In this document: piece by piece, positions 1 through 14,100 of the stretch
Layout of the letters: every line of letters begins with the position of its first letter
Numbering within the stretch: the stretch's first letter is position 1
Assembly: GCF_965363235.1 (NCBI RefSeq)
Contig: NC_134844.1
Coordinates: 71,045,497-71,109,496 of the forward strand
Source of the DNA: Mytilus galloprovincialis
Taxonomy: Eukaryota > Mollusca > Bivalvia > Mytilida > Mytilidae
DNA: 64,000 nt
Reading direction: 5' to 3'
Notes under the pieces: generated by a model
Database searches by the model: none
The model's input: only the letters and a program-made list of their open reading frames with translations
What the model was told of the DNA's origin: nothing
Program-made: the position numbers and the translations under genes

Positions 1-2117
1 TAAATCATTATTTAATTGGTGTATTTTTGAATTTTTTAAAGTTTTAACTTTATTTAAAATGATTAATTTTCATTGAAAAGTATTTATTTCCCTAAGAATA
101 CAAATGAAAATGCATAAGGGTAGAGGGGTGCACATAAAGGGAAACAGTGAGCACAGAAATGGCCTACGGGAGCTGCCATCCCTTATTTAGATTAGCTCTA
201 CTCTTTGCTTGCTATGGAATGCACTGCCTCGATGGTAGCACAATATTCTCCAAACAAGACCGTTAAATTTTCTAAAATTAAAACAGGAAAAAAACTAAAA
301 ATATAACTATTGTCACTGATTGTGTAGAAAAATTGTATAGCATAAGAAGAGTGGTTTGAATCTAATTCTCTTAAAAAGTTAGATATTAGAAGGCAAAACA
401 AAATTTCTTTTTCAATGAAAAATTGTAATCTTTCTGTGCAAATACTGGTTGGCTCAAAGTCGGAATAATGTGTCTGGGTAAGGTGACATGTCATCATGTC
501 TTCTTGCCAACTGTTACCTTAAGATTGTGGAATACATGTAACTGAAATTCTAAGAGAATTACTGAGACACATAACCACACAGGCTAGTGAGCACTGTAGA
601 AAAACTTATTTAAGTATTTGGTCTGGAAAAGTATGAATACTGTGTGAAAGAAAGGCAAACGATACCAAAAGGACATTCAAACTCATAAATTGAAAAATAA
701 ACTTACAATGCCATGGGTCAAAAAGAAAAAGACCAATGGACAAACAACAGTACACAAAACACAACATAGAAAACTTAAAACAAAAAAATAACCTCACCAA
801 AAAGTTAGGGTGATGTCTGGTGTTCTGGAAGGGTACAAGAACCTGCTCCACATGTGACACCTGTCATGCTTCAAAATATGTTGATCAGTATCAAGTGTAA
901 GGGATTTTAAAATCTGCTGTTTAGTTTCCTCTCTTGAACAATTTAAAACCAATGTTAAAAGGAGGATATATATTTTTAACTTCATGGTTCAGTGGTCACA
1001 GTTATATTACTTATTTATAATATTTAAGCATGACATAAACACTCTTCACATGGTATTAGCTTCATAGCCCACAATGTTCACTGATACTAGGAATCAATAA
1101 TGTTATGTAGTTTGGCAACTTTTGTAGATTTTTTACTTTAAAACAGACAAATAGTGTTCTATCTCATTATTAAAGTAGAAATTTGGTAAATATCAGGAAA
1201 ACAAAAATTTAATTCCAGATTTTTTTTACAACATATACTTTCAAAGTTAACTTTAAATTAACAGTTTTTATAAATCAATTGAAACTAAATCACTTAGAAT
1301 TATACAAATTTTGATGATTTGCAAAATTTCCAATTCAAGAATTTACTATAAAACCAAAATTTTATTTTGCATGATTATATTGTAAAAGAACCCAACTAAT
1401 TAAACTACTGAACAGCAAATATAGACTTTGATTTTTGACAAGTCCATGTCAAGAACAAAAGTCTTGACCACTCAACCCTCCCATATGGAGTGTTCATACC
1501 TTCATGACAAAGACTTGAGGGGGAAGACATGCTTTTGGGATGTATGATATTGGTGTAAAAAAGTAGGGAAGTGCGATAGCTAGAGGGGGTAAAAAAGTTG
1601 TTTCTGGGAAAATGAAGGAAAAAGTTGGAAATTACAACTTAACGTATTGACAGAAAGCACTTTAAAAAGCCATCCAAATACAAGTGATAAAAAGCATCCA
1701 TCGATGCCTCCATCCAGCGCACATAGTAATTTATGTGCATTTTATTTAGTAAAAACTATTAGAATTTGTTCCAAAATTTGTTTAAGGAACATTTGGACGA
1801 GATTTATTAATAACAACACTTTGCATTTACATCAGTGGTCAAATGAGTTTACATGTTGTTTTTTTGATTTTGCAGTTATATTTGATTGTAACATGACATA
1901 GTATGATCCAGAACAGTTTATATTTCATTTAATATTACTTTCCTATAAATGCAACTCCAATTTTGTTTGGAATCACTTCACTGTTTAATCAGATTGCTTT
2001 TTTAATTATTTTGTGAAAATATGAAGAAAATCATGATATGTCATGTTACATTATTTGTAACACATGTAATCACTGCACATGTAGAGTTTTAGACGAGTGT
2101 TTTGATTTTTCACACAG
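1..2117. other. Upstream intron or flank of PAXIP1, no convincing exon
   Basis: The coding signal of PAXIP1 begins at 2118, so this stretch is probably intron of that gene, whose N-terminal exons would lie before the window. I see a decayed dispersed repeat at about 635-880 (listed separately) and otherwise AT-rich sequence. A short open stretch near 1654-1725 has a CAG before it and a GT after it, but its frame does not join the exon at 2118, so I did not call it. Confidence 0.6.
635..880 (-). repeat. Dispersed repeat F1 (3' tail of a Penelope-like element)
   Basis: The minus strand matches the repeat seen at 43358-43535, 45897-46065, 48785-48870, 49965-50110, 55640-55812 and 61160-62115. 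Shared landmarks on the plus strand here are the words 'TGCCATGG' near 707, 'GTGATGTCTGG' near 810 and 'CTGCTCCACATGTG' near 842. At 55640-56270 the same repeat directly follows a reverse-transcriptase fragment, so I read it as a 5'-truncated retroelement tail. It is decayed and makes no protein. Confidence 0.6.
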
Positions 2118-5100
2118 GGTGTCGGTGTTGGTAGTAGGAGTGGTCACATTCCCGTACCTAGGATGCCATCCATGCCCCCTTACCCTCTCCCACCACAGTT
2201 ACAACAGTTCCAGCAGGGTGGTGCACCACAACAGTTTCAGCAGGGTGCACCTCCACACCTATCTCAGCAGGGTGGTGCTCCACACTTATCTCAGCAGGAC
2301 TTTCTGTCACACATGAGGACATTACGTAATATCACAAACAATGAGATGAGGCAGGCTAGACCACCTCCACCTACAAATAAGGTACATTTGTGCATCACAC
2401 TAAGAATTGTTTATGGTGAGTCCAGGGACTCACAATTTTTTACCATGGCTAGTCCAACAATGAAAAGATGAAATTTTATTGGTATATCAATTATCAATCA
2501 GTACTCACACCAAATAGAACATTAACTTTAGAAGATTTTTTTCAAACTTTTGTCATAAAATGAAGATATTTGTGGTCAGTTGAAACAATATTTTAAAAAC
2601 TTGATGAGTTCAGACACAGATTTTCATGAGTCCACAACTCAGACTTATCTAAGGGGAACACTGTGACTAATTCTATACTTGTGTTAGAGATGTTATGTAC
2701 AGCCTTCACAAAAAGTTTCTGACTTACATTACAGTTAATCAAGCTTTCATAAATTTCTATAAATAAAATTGTTTTTGAGGCTTCAGATCAATAAACTACA
2801 GGAGTGATTTTGAACTTACATGTAATCATACTTTTCTATGGATCTGCCTCTTTTATTTTCAAATTGTCTTACTTCAGTAGCTGAGTATGTATTTTGTAAA
2901 CAGCAAAAATTTGTATCTAAAAAAATATTTCCACATCTACTCATGTTATCAATCTTAGATGATTTCTTAATATGTATGTTTTATTTTAGGTCAGTCAGAT
3001 GTTAGGATTGAACATGCAGGTTCCTCATCGACAGCCACCTCCCAGGTACACTCCTCCTTCTCCTCAAAAGATGGGCACCCAACAACTACAACAGTCACCA
3101 TACTGGGGACATGAACCTTCTGATAATGGTACAGTTGTTGTATATTTTACTTTGTATGAATTCAAAATTGCTTCAGAAATTGTAAAAAAATAACTCATAC
3201 TAGAATTTATTGAACATTTCCAAAAAATAAAGTGTCATAGTACTCATACACTATAATGATTTACAAAAAACTTGTCTAATAGATTTAGAAGTTCAGTGAT
3301 AGTAGGCACACTTGTCTTCTATGGGCAAAGTATGATAAATCTTACATGGGTAGTAAAATGCAGGGAATGTGAAATTTAAATGTTAACTTTCTTGATATAA
3401 ATGTAGAAGTCGTGCTCATCACATAACAATTGTCAATCAGATTTAATAATTTCTAGTGGGAAAGCACCTTTAAATGACAATATTTTATTTTTACTGCTAT
3501 TCTAGCATAGATTTTTTTTTTATTGAAACAATTTCTCATTTCAGTTCCAGCAGATATGTGTCTTCTTGGTTGTGTGTTCTTCATCACAGATTACCAAAAG
3601 ATTCTGGGACAGGAACAAATTGATAACTGGAAAAAGGTTTGTTTATAAATATAACTAAAATTTTAATGGCAACACAGTTTTCTCCTAATAATTGATGGAC
3701 TAGAAAGTTCTAAAATGCTAGCACACATTGTGCTCTTGATTTTACGTTGAAATATTAGAAAAACTTTTAAAAGAATAATTGGTTAAAGAATTAATTCTCA
3801 ATGCTAATAGTTTAGTTTAAACATATTTTATTGTTAAAAAAAAGACAAATGGATGAGACACAAGTTTTTCAACTTAGTAACGTCTTCTCCAATACATACA
3901 TAAATATACACATGAATGAACATTACATAAATATGACTTTAACCAATTATTATTGTATGCTAATAAATGATAGAAATAGAGAAAAACACTGGTAGCATTT
4001 GTTTCTGAAATTATTAGTTTTTTTGGTGCATCTTGGGGAAATTATTAAGTTAAATTAAATTGAGAATGAAAATAGGGAATATGTCAAAGAGACAACAAAC
4101 TGACCAAAGAACAGATTTAGTACATTTTAACATCTCCATACATTTCATATTTTTTTATAGAATAGTCAGGAGGAGAAAGCTTGTTAAAGTTATAACTACT
4201 TTATTAAGCTTCTATATATCCTTCAACATGTTCAATATTTTTAAGTCTCAATATTAATTGAGCTTTAGAACTACACTTCTTTGAACACTTACTAGAATTT
4301 AGAATAGAAAGTAAAGAACACATGGCAGGCAATAACAATTTTAAAAATAGACTACAGCAGCATGCTCCAATTCAAAGATGAAAGAAAAAAGACAATAAAC
4401 AGTCCAGAGATAGAGGGATACCTTTATCTTTCAATGAACACACAAGAAAAGGTACTCAAAATGTGACTTTGTATCTGAGGTAACATAAAATAAATAACTT
4501 CAAAGGCAATTTTGTTAAATAGTTTTGATTAATTCCAAATTGACATGTTGCCATTTCTTGCAGAATTAGTTTGTATACATTACAGATAATGATTTTGAAT
4601 TGTCTCCCTTTGTACATTTTCAATTTCTTTTGAAACACAATATTTTAAGAAGAACATTTACCTGTTATTTCTAGGTGATAGAACAGCATGGTGGACAGGT
4701 AGACACATCATATTCCAACAGGATAACACACATATTGGCAGCCAATCAACACAGTGATGTATTCCATCTGGTAAGCACTAAGGGGTCTTTCTCTGGGCTA
4801 GAGTCAGTTCTTGGTCTGACAGGGATGATTTTTTTCCCCAAAAAACTTTGCTATTATTATAGATGATATTTATCCCTTTCTGAAATTAAATTAAAGTATT
4901 TAACTGTAAAAATATTATATATATTTATAGATTCTTACATTGATACCAGTGGATTATCGGAATTTATCCAATCCAGATAGTCAAATTATCAATTTTAAAG
5001 TCTGAACCTAGGTGAGGACTTAAAAATTTATAATTGTACTATCTGGATTGGATAAATCTGAAAATCCACGAGTTCTGTATAAGAATCTGTTTCTCTAATG

Positions 5101-8100
5101 ATTGAAAAATAAATTTCCATATTTTGTTAAACAGAAACCCCCTTCGAGTGCCTTCCACATTCCAAATTGTCAACTTCATTAACACCAGTTAGTATAATTT
5201 GAATCATCTAGTGAGCTGATAAAGGTTACGACTTTAAATTCATCCAATCATTTTCTGAGATCACAGACAAGCACATGTTGATTAAATTTGTTTATACAAT
5301 GGGTTAGAAAAGGGTTAAACTGACAGAGAATAAGAGAAATATACATCTATGCATGCTATGGTATAGGTAAGAAAATAAATTTACTAATTAAAAAAATAGG
5401 TAATTTTAAATGTTTTCCCATGAATTTTTTTTGAGGCCCTGTATTGAGGGGGGATAGGACCTTTAGTTTGGAATTTTGGGATTTACCCTATAGGATTCCG
5501 GGAATTTTTTTTTCGAATTTTGGGATGTCTGGATTTAAATTTATTTAAATTCGGGACCTCTGGATTTCGTGTTTTAAAGCCCGGGATTTTGGGACCAGGA
5601 CCCCTCCTACCCCCCTCTGTATTTAGTAAATATATAGTTCTTCAGAGCTGTTAAAGACAATAGAATGTGTGACTTTTGGGATAAACAATATAATATACAA
5701 ATTAATGTTATGGATGTTTAAAACTAAACTTTATTTCAGATACATCAAGTAAGTAATATTATAATAGAATATACAACCTACTTGCATACCTTGTATTCAT
5801 TTTAGAGTTGAAATGTGATTACACACAAGTTAATCTGCAAATCTGCTTTGAACTTTGAGATGCACCAATTGCTGTTGCACTTAGAATTGTTAGCATTTGC
5901 AATTTTCAGAGAAAAAAAATCACATTTCACTTTGAGATGACCCCTTGCTTTTTCACTTGGAATTGTGGGAATTTATTGTATAGCTACATATATACTGAGT
6001 AAGTGCAATGTGGGAAGGTTATAATCAGAAACATACCGAATGTGTTTGATCTTTTGGAGTTGTGGTATTACGTAATTCTATTAAATTGAGTGTGGCTTAA
6101 AAATACTATATGTATGTAAGCATTGTAAGAAAGGTAACTAGTGTAAGAAGATGTGGTATGAGTGCCAATGAGACTAACTCTCCATCCAAGTCACAATTTG
6201 TAAAAGTTAATTATAATAGGTCAAAGTATGGTCTTAAACACAGAGCCTTCACTTCATCAGAACAGCAAGCTATAAAGGGCCCCAAAAATGATAATAATAC
6301 ATGAATCGTTACTTAATCTGTGTAGAATTTTATGACTTGGTGTTCCTACTTGTTCTTCTTTCGATATTTTTTGACTAATACATAGAAGTCTAAGCCTCGC
6401 CCAACCATTTGAAATACATTGGGTAATAAGTGTCTTGTTTTGTCTTTAATATTCGCTACTATGATTGAGTCATACTAAACTGCATAAGTTGTCTTCTGGG
6501 GGGGGGGGGGATAGTTAGTTTCAAATTCTTTTGGAATTTGCTTATCCATTTTGTATGCTAGAATACTTTATATTTGATTTGATTTTTATTGTTTCACTAC
6601 AAAACATATTTTGTTCCATGTTTCAAAGGAACTCAACTTTTCTGAATTCTTGATTTCCATAAATATTCTCAATACTTTTCAATATAGAGGAGTTTTATCT
6701 AAAATTGAAACAGAAAAATTAAATACTAAATGAATTTTTGGATGAGAAAAGATGATTTTTACTAAGCTAAGGACTTCTAATTGAAATTTCAAAATTGCCA
6801 AAGAGAAATTCTGTGAACTATAGTGTAGTAAAATTAAGAAACTACTTGCGTGAAACAATAATCTGAAAATTTAAATTTCCAATCCCAATATCTATATCCA
6901 TATTCAAATACCTTTGCCTTGTCCTATGAGCAAAATCTTGCTTTCTATATTTAAATCTGATGATATGAAAACCAGAACAATTCCTATCTTGAAGATGAAC
7001 TCCTCTTTCTTCAAATTCTTCACTTGTCGTCTGAAAAAAAGTCAATGGACCTGCCACCAATTAGCATGTTAAGGCAACAATGTCTGCTGAAATTTCATAT
7101 ATTGTTTCCAAAGTTTTTACTTGTTTTTATATATTTTCATTTGTAAGGCCTTTTTTTTTTAATTAGTTGGTTTACGGATCCGCCGACCCGATTTTGTTTA
7201 AAAGTGAAATAAAATTAAAATTTTGATTTCGTGTTGTTTTTTATTCCGCCGACCAGATTTTTCGAGTGCTGTGAATAAAAAAATCCGAGGCGTTCCAAAA
7301 CGTTTTGTCTGTGTCAATAAAGCATTTGTAGTGAACGGCGTATTTTGAAAAGCTTCGAAATGACGCAGACGAATTCAAAAACCCAACGAGGGAGGACCAT
7401 GGAGTCTGACGGCTTCATCTACTTTCAGTTGAATATTAACTTTGATGGTCAACGTACTGAGAGCACTTTTATCAAATGCAAACCTAAGCAAACAATCGGC
7501 GATGCCATATTCGACAATATGGCTGATGAAAATGTTGCCATTGTCAAGGTACAAACAGTTTCGCCACCAAACAAAACTAGGGCACCCCTACCAGTACACC
7601 CGTAGAAGTGCTTGCGTCCTTTGGGGCAAAAATTATATTTGTTTCATTTCTCATTATCATATTCTCATCCTAATTATGCATCTGATTAGCCACTAGACAT
7701 TAAACAACAATTGACCATCCATCCATCAAATGCAAAGCATATCAAGATAAGAGCTAAACTATTTCTCCTCCTCAACCCCTGTAATGTCATGAATGAACAG
7801 CATTTTTTTTTTTTTTTTCCTCCAACTCAAATTTTTCAGAACAGTTATACGTGAACAAAAAAAAAATCTAAGATTGCTATTTAATTTTTATTTTTTTTAC
7901 CTCCTCCGACCCTAACCTTTGACACTAGTTGTCCGTAAACCAACTAATTAAAAAAAAAAGGCCTAACTATGTTTTAAATCTGATTAATGGTACTTTATAT
8001 TTTAGTTTTATAGTGATATTTTGGAAATTATATTGATACGTGGGTCCTCAGTCATTTATGGTTGTATGTTCATTTAAGTAAACAATATTACTGATGAAAT

Positions 8101-11100
8101 AGTGGTTGAGGAGAGAAAAAAAAATTGAGGCCCTCATTACTCAATCCTTTAAATGGAACAGTCCAAAAGAAATTATAGAAATATCTTTTACCTTAAATAA
8201 CAAATGTACACTATCTTATTTTGCAGGCATTAAGAGATCAGAGGAGAGTTGTAACTGCCTACTGGTTGAATGATGTATTAGTCAAGAAAAAGATGATGCC
8301 TCCGTGGCAAGCTCTACATTTGCCTCTGATTTATGGTGAAAACAAACCTTGTAGCAATCAAGTAAGACAATGTCACAACATAGCAATTTTATATCGTAAA
8401 TATAGAAACTACCTAAATAAAATATATTTCCAGTTTACAGTTGAATTTCCTTAATAATGTATAATAAAGAGACTGAACTCCAAGGCAAATTTAAAAAGGG
8501 GAAGTCCATAAAAACTGACAAAATCAAACATTATCAACTAACAGAGCAAGTGGAAAAAACTGTTGATGTTCCTAACTTTGTACTGACTATTTCCAAAAAT
8601 GATGGGTTAAACCTGGATTTATTGCTAGCAAAACCTTGCAAGTGTATAACAATACTTTTGTTTAACTAAATTAGGTGTCAGAGTAACCCAAACAAATATA
8701 ATAGGCATTGATAGGTTAATGTGACAATAATTGGGACCCAGCAGCCAAAACTGTGAACTGATCACAGACACACAACACAACAGACTATTAATTCCAAATA
8801 AGCATGCAAAAAAGATCTTACAAAGACGCCAACTAAAAAGTTGTAATTGAAAGTTAATTTGACTAATACCTCAACAAACAAGTTTGATAGTAGTTTGGCA
8901 AAGCTACTTATAAAAAGTGTTTGTAGATAATAGCTAGTACATACCATTTATAGTATACTAAGGATTATTCCATTCAAACAGGTGTTGAGGGTAGGAAGAG
9001 ACTTCAATTATCCCTAACAACCAAATACTGTCTTTGTGTAATTTTGTAAACATCAGAAATGTCAAATTGATGTATACCTATAGATCATACATGTCAACCT
9101 ATGACAATGGGAAATCATGTTATGACATGACATGACATGTCAAAAAGCGTGTGAAAACGCGTGACGTAGATGCGGACTTGTTAATATGAATGTGGTAATG
9201 TTCATAATTTCATACAAATTTGTGAATATAAAAAAACAATATATATTCTACTGTGAACTTTTATTGTATTAAACAGTGGTCTGTTATGTTGCTTTTAAAG
9301 CACCACAACTAGGCACATATTCAAAACAACTGCCAGTTTCAAGTTTAGTTACATTTATTTGATAACAGAACACAATACAAATGTAACATAGTCAAGTCCT
9401 GATCAGAATTCAGTGTTAATTTCTTTATAATTGAAAAGTCTCTCCCACAGTAGGAATTGATATTTGACTGAATTAGCTTCATCTTATTTTATTTGGCAAT
9501 GTAAAATGTCATCTATTATCTCTGCCATTGCTCCCATTGCTATTGCCTGGTTAAAACTGGGTAGTTCATCAGAAGAAAGCGGGTACTATGAGAGCTGATC
9601 CAATAGTTCTGTGATATTTGTATCCCCATGGCCTGTAGAAATCTGTTGCCTTGTTGGCTAGATTTAAAACTGAAATTGAAAAAGAATTAGATAAACATGA
9701 TTAACATGTTAAATGCTTATTCAAATAGCTATATTGTATTTCTCCTCTCACATGTATTGTTTTTTTATCATTGCAACATAGATTGCACAAATTATGCGTT
9801 ACTTGTCACTCGATCATTTAAACTCGAAATTCCAAAATATAATTTATAAATCTTGAATCTTGCCGAACACATCGTTTTGGCTTAACAATCGGCACTTTAG
9901 ACGACGTTACAGGTCCTGCAAGTGACCTCTTTCTGTGCACATTTCCCCTATAAAGTGAATTTGAAAGAAAGTCACAAAATCGTTAAAACTAATCACAAAC
10001 TACTTACCTTTTACTGTTTGTCCATATAGAAAAAATAAACAATGTGGCAGCCAAACAATTACTTCGAATTTTCGGTATTTATCGCCGAATTAGGAAAAAA
10101 CCCGAGAATAGCGATATCACTAACGACCAAAAAATGAAAAGAACGAAAAAGCGTGTAATTGCGTGTACACGCCATGTGACAAAATCCTCGCTTGTAAACC
10201 GGTGAAAAAGCGTGTATTACACGCGAATATCATGTCACTTGACATGTATGCTATAGATGACCAAGCACCCAAGTCATATAACTTGCCTGTTAATTACTTT
10301 GGCAAAAACGAGTTACATATTTGTATTCAATATTTTACAAAATCTGAGGTCTAATTTGAGTAGCTAGGAATTGTTTACTCGGAATGAGAAAGAAGGGAAA
10401 TATGAAATTTACTTGAAATGTAAAGTAAAAAGACATCTATATATTTTAGGTACTGTGTATGACAAATTTTGAAGGAGAGGAGAGAATCAGAATTAAACAG
10501 ATGATAAATGCTATTGGTGCACGATATACAGGTCACATGACCCATGGAAATACAGCACTTATCTGTAGAAAGTAAGATTATATATATTTATAGAAGTGGG
10601 AGTACTATATTAAGGAAGATAATTTGTTTTTAAAAATCAATGGTATGTTTGTGTCAAACATTTTAATGAAAGAATTATAAGCTTTTGTGTCACTTGACTG
10701 CTTCAAAGCATTGAAAAAAACAGGCCTTACAGATTGCAAACTATGTGATTTGGACAATAAGACCAGAAACATTGCTTTCAAGCCTGTAAAAATCATCTCT
10801 ACAAGTCGGCATAATACAAATAAAATTTTCCAAAAATTAAGTTCCGACCCTGTAGAATAAAAATACTTGATACTAAGTTCAAATCAACATCTCAATCGTA
10901 AGATGTAACAACTGTTCAGTATATATGTACTTTACGCATCTTTGCACATTATGATTATTCAAGATTTTTTTTCCCAAGCTGATGCTAAACAAAGTGCCTT
11001 GAATGTTTCATTGTTAATTAAGTAATAAATGTACATATACTGTATAAATGTTAAAATATTAGTTTTTTTTTTTATGATTTGAAAATAAATTTATATCAAA

Positions 11101-14100
11101 CTGTTAAAATTGAAAAAGTCAGATTAACCTGAAATTATTTTGGTTTTCGATCCTCATTATCAGTTGTTACTGGGTATGTTATAAATTGTTACTTGGATAG
11201 AGAGTTGTCTCATTAGTACTCATGCCACATCTTCCTATATGTATTTGATACAAAATCCTCTCCAACAGGTTACTGTTTAACTGCAGTTGACATCACTTTG
11301 TAATATATATTAACCTTGATATTTTTTTTAATAATCAGACCAGAGGGAGAGAAGTATGAAAAAGCAAAGGAATGGAAGTTAGCAGTAGTGAATGTCCATT
11401 GGTTGACTGACCTGGTACTGGGACACTTAGACGCCCTTAAGTTACCAGTTCAACCAAAGTACTTACAGCTCTATCCTGATCCCTTCCAGATGGATGTGTC
11501 ATTGGTCCATCATCTAATGGGTATGTGCTGTTTTAATACATGTAGATAGTTAAATACTAAGGATTTTCTGTTTAAATTGAGCTACTGTTGATTCATTTAT
11601 TTTTTGTGGGTCCCAATTTTTTGTTAATTTTTAAGTAAATTGTATTTTCATGGATACTTCATTATGTACATGTGGTTTTCAATAACTTTGCATAAAAAAC
11701 TTATAGATGATAATACTTCTTTGAACATTTAAGTTTATAATTGCTCTACTGATATAGAATCTCATTTTAGGATTAAACACATTTTTTCTAGAGGTTATTG
11801 ATGTGTAAACCGGGGCGATTAACTCACAAACTGAATAAAAGTCCGAACTTTTATGTTGAGTTTGTGAGTAAGAGCCCCGGTTTACACATCAATAACCTCT
11901 AGAAAAAATGTGTTTAATCCTTATAATTCTTCAGCCAAACATTTGTGATATTTAATAAACATTTGTTTTGTTGATGGCTACTATATATATTACCATCAAA
12001 AGCACAATGGCAAGTCGTAACTAAGAAGTACGCCACCATCTTGACTTTCTAAAAACCATAAATGTCCGATAAATACAACGAAATCTTAAATGAAATAGCA
12101 CCTACCTCAAAAATTTCATTTTAATTAAATGTTATCTGAATTTGAAGCGTACACGTAACAAAATAATCTTTCCCTTGCAAATTTCCATTCGTATGACGTC
12201 GTGTTTTGCCATGACGTAAATTCGCCAAATCCTTCATGAAATTTCGCGGAATTTTATTAAATTTTATTTTTATACATTTTCGAAGCTTAAGTGCTTTCAA
12301 TTTATTTCGTTTTTTGTTATATATGCACTAGGATAGTCACAACTGTTATGTAATTGTTTTTAAATCTCAATTTGCTGAAAATCCCGGGATCACTGCAAGC
12401 TTGTGTATTGCGCATGAATAGATTACAAAAGTAGTTTCGGTAACATGGTTTATCGAAGTGTAAACTTTGAGAAAAATTCTAATTGACCAATCCAATTCAA
12501 GTATTTATAGATATGCAAATCATATAAGAATTATAACAATATGGATAACAGGAATAACCAAAAATATTTAATAGATAAAAGTGCAAACAAAAAAAGAACA
12601 GCATCAACACATGGTCCAGATAGCTGACCTTGTACAGGCACAAGATTTGGTATGGTTAAACCAAATCACAGTGAAGTACTTGATAGTTAGTAGAGTTAAC
12701 TTATAGCAAACATAGAAAAATTAACAATAGCTTTGATTAATAGCAATATTCTGATTATTGAAAAATTAGTATCATAAATAGTATATATAAGTATACTTAA
12801 AAGTATTCATTTGTTATAAAATCTTTTGCATTTCTATTTGAAGTTGGATGGAGATCACCATTGAAAATTCAAAGAGAAACTTGGAAGGTACGTTAAGTAT
12901 TATAACAGTATCAAATGATAAATTGCCCTGGTTGTACAAATGCAAGCAAAGCAGACATTTTTTTATGTAAATTTATTTTAGTCAATCTCATGATAAAAAT
13001 CTGTTGTCTGTTTCACTTTATTTATAGATTATCGTTTGTCATCTCAATGAAATTTATTTTCCCACTTGAACTGGTACGGCAAAAGTGAGAAAAGCAATTG
13101 AGTTGAGATGACCATTGATAATCTGTTTATTGCTATTATACTTATGAGGACATTGTTATTTTCATTAACAACAGGCACATGTGTCCTTAGTTTCAAGCCA
13201 TGATTTTTCATATCATTCGACTCCGCTGAGAAAGAATATTATCAGTCAGTAAGAAAATCTTGTAAAATAGCAATAATACAATTACTTTGTTTGAAAATGA
13301 AATGGTTACAAAAACATAGTATGGGAGGTAGTGAACAGATATATCATGTTTAGGAGTGGTATTTGCGAAAAATACCAGTCGAGAGAATGTTAAATTTCGC
13401 GAGCTGTAAGGCGAGGGAAATTCAATCTCAAGACTGGTATTTTTGGAAATACCCCTCAAGAGAATGCTATATCTGTTTAATTACACTGAATGTTAATGTT
13501 CAAAAACGCATTGATGATAGTGACATTACAAGCGTCCAGTCGGATAGAGTATTTTTTGGCAAATACCATGACAGAGAGGGTAAAAAAGGCATACCCATTT
13601 TGCAAATACCCCGGCTGCTTTAAAAATAAACGATATTCATTTGAAAACAGTAAATTGGTGAAAAATACACTGGCTATCAACCAATCAAAACCCAGGATTC
13701 TTACATAAGGTGTAATTATACAATAAACCCCCATTTGTCCTTCTTTTGTTTAAGGTAGCACAATACAAAGATTTTGCATCCCCAATCAGACAGCTTTAAA
13801 CTGAGGGCTATTCCAGAAAAAAATGTATGGGGGGGGTTGGAAGGCAGTTTTTGTCAGCACCCGCCACCCAGACAATTGTAATTGAGAATTATAGTGCATT
13901 ATAGTGTGAAAAGTTGCTTTGATACCCATCACCCATGTATTATTAATACAATGTGCCTTCCAACCCCCCCCCCCATACATTTTTTCTGGAATAGCCCTGA
14001 TGTAATTCCACTCATCCTTCTTTAAATTTTATAAATGAGGTACCAAAAGAAAGAAGAATGATTAATTCCTTCAAATTGTGATAATTTCATTATGACATAA

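Noticed and set aside
1654-1725. Additional upstream PAXIP1 exon
   Set aside because: AG and GT borders exist, but its ending phase would hit a stop in the exon at 2118; no family similarity is visible.
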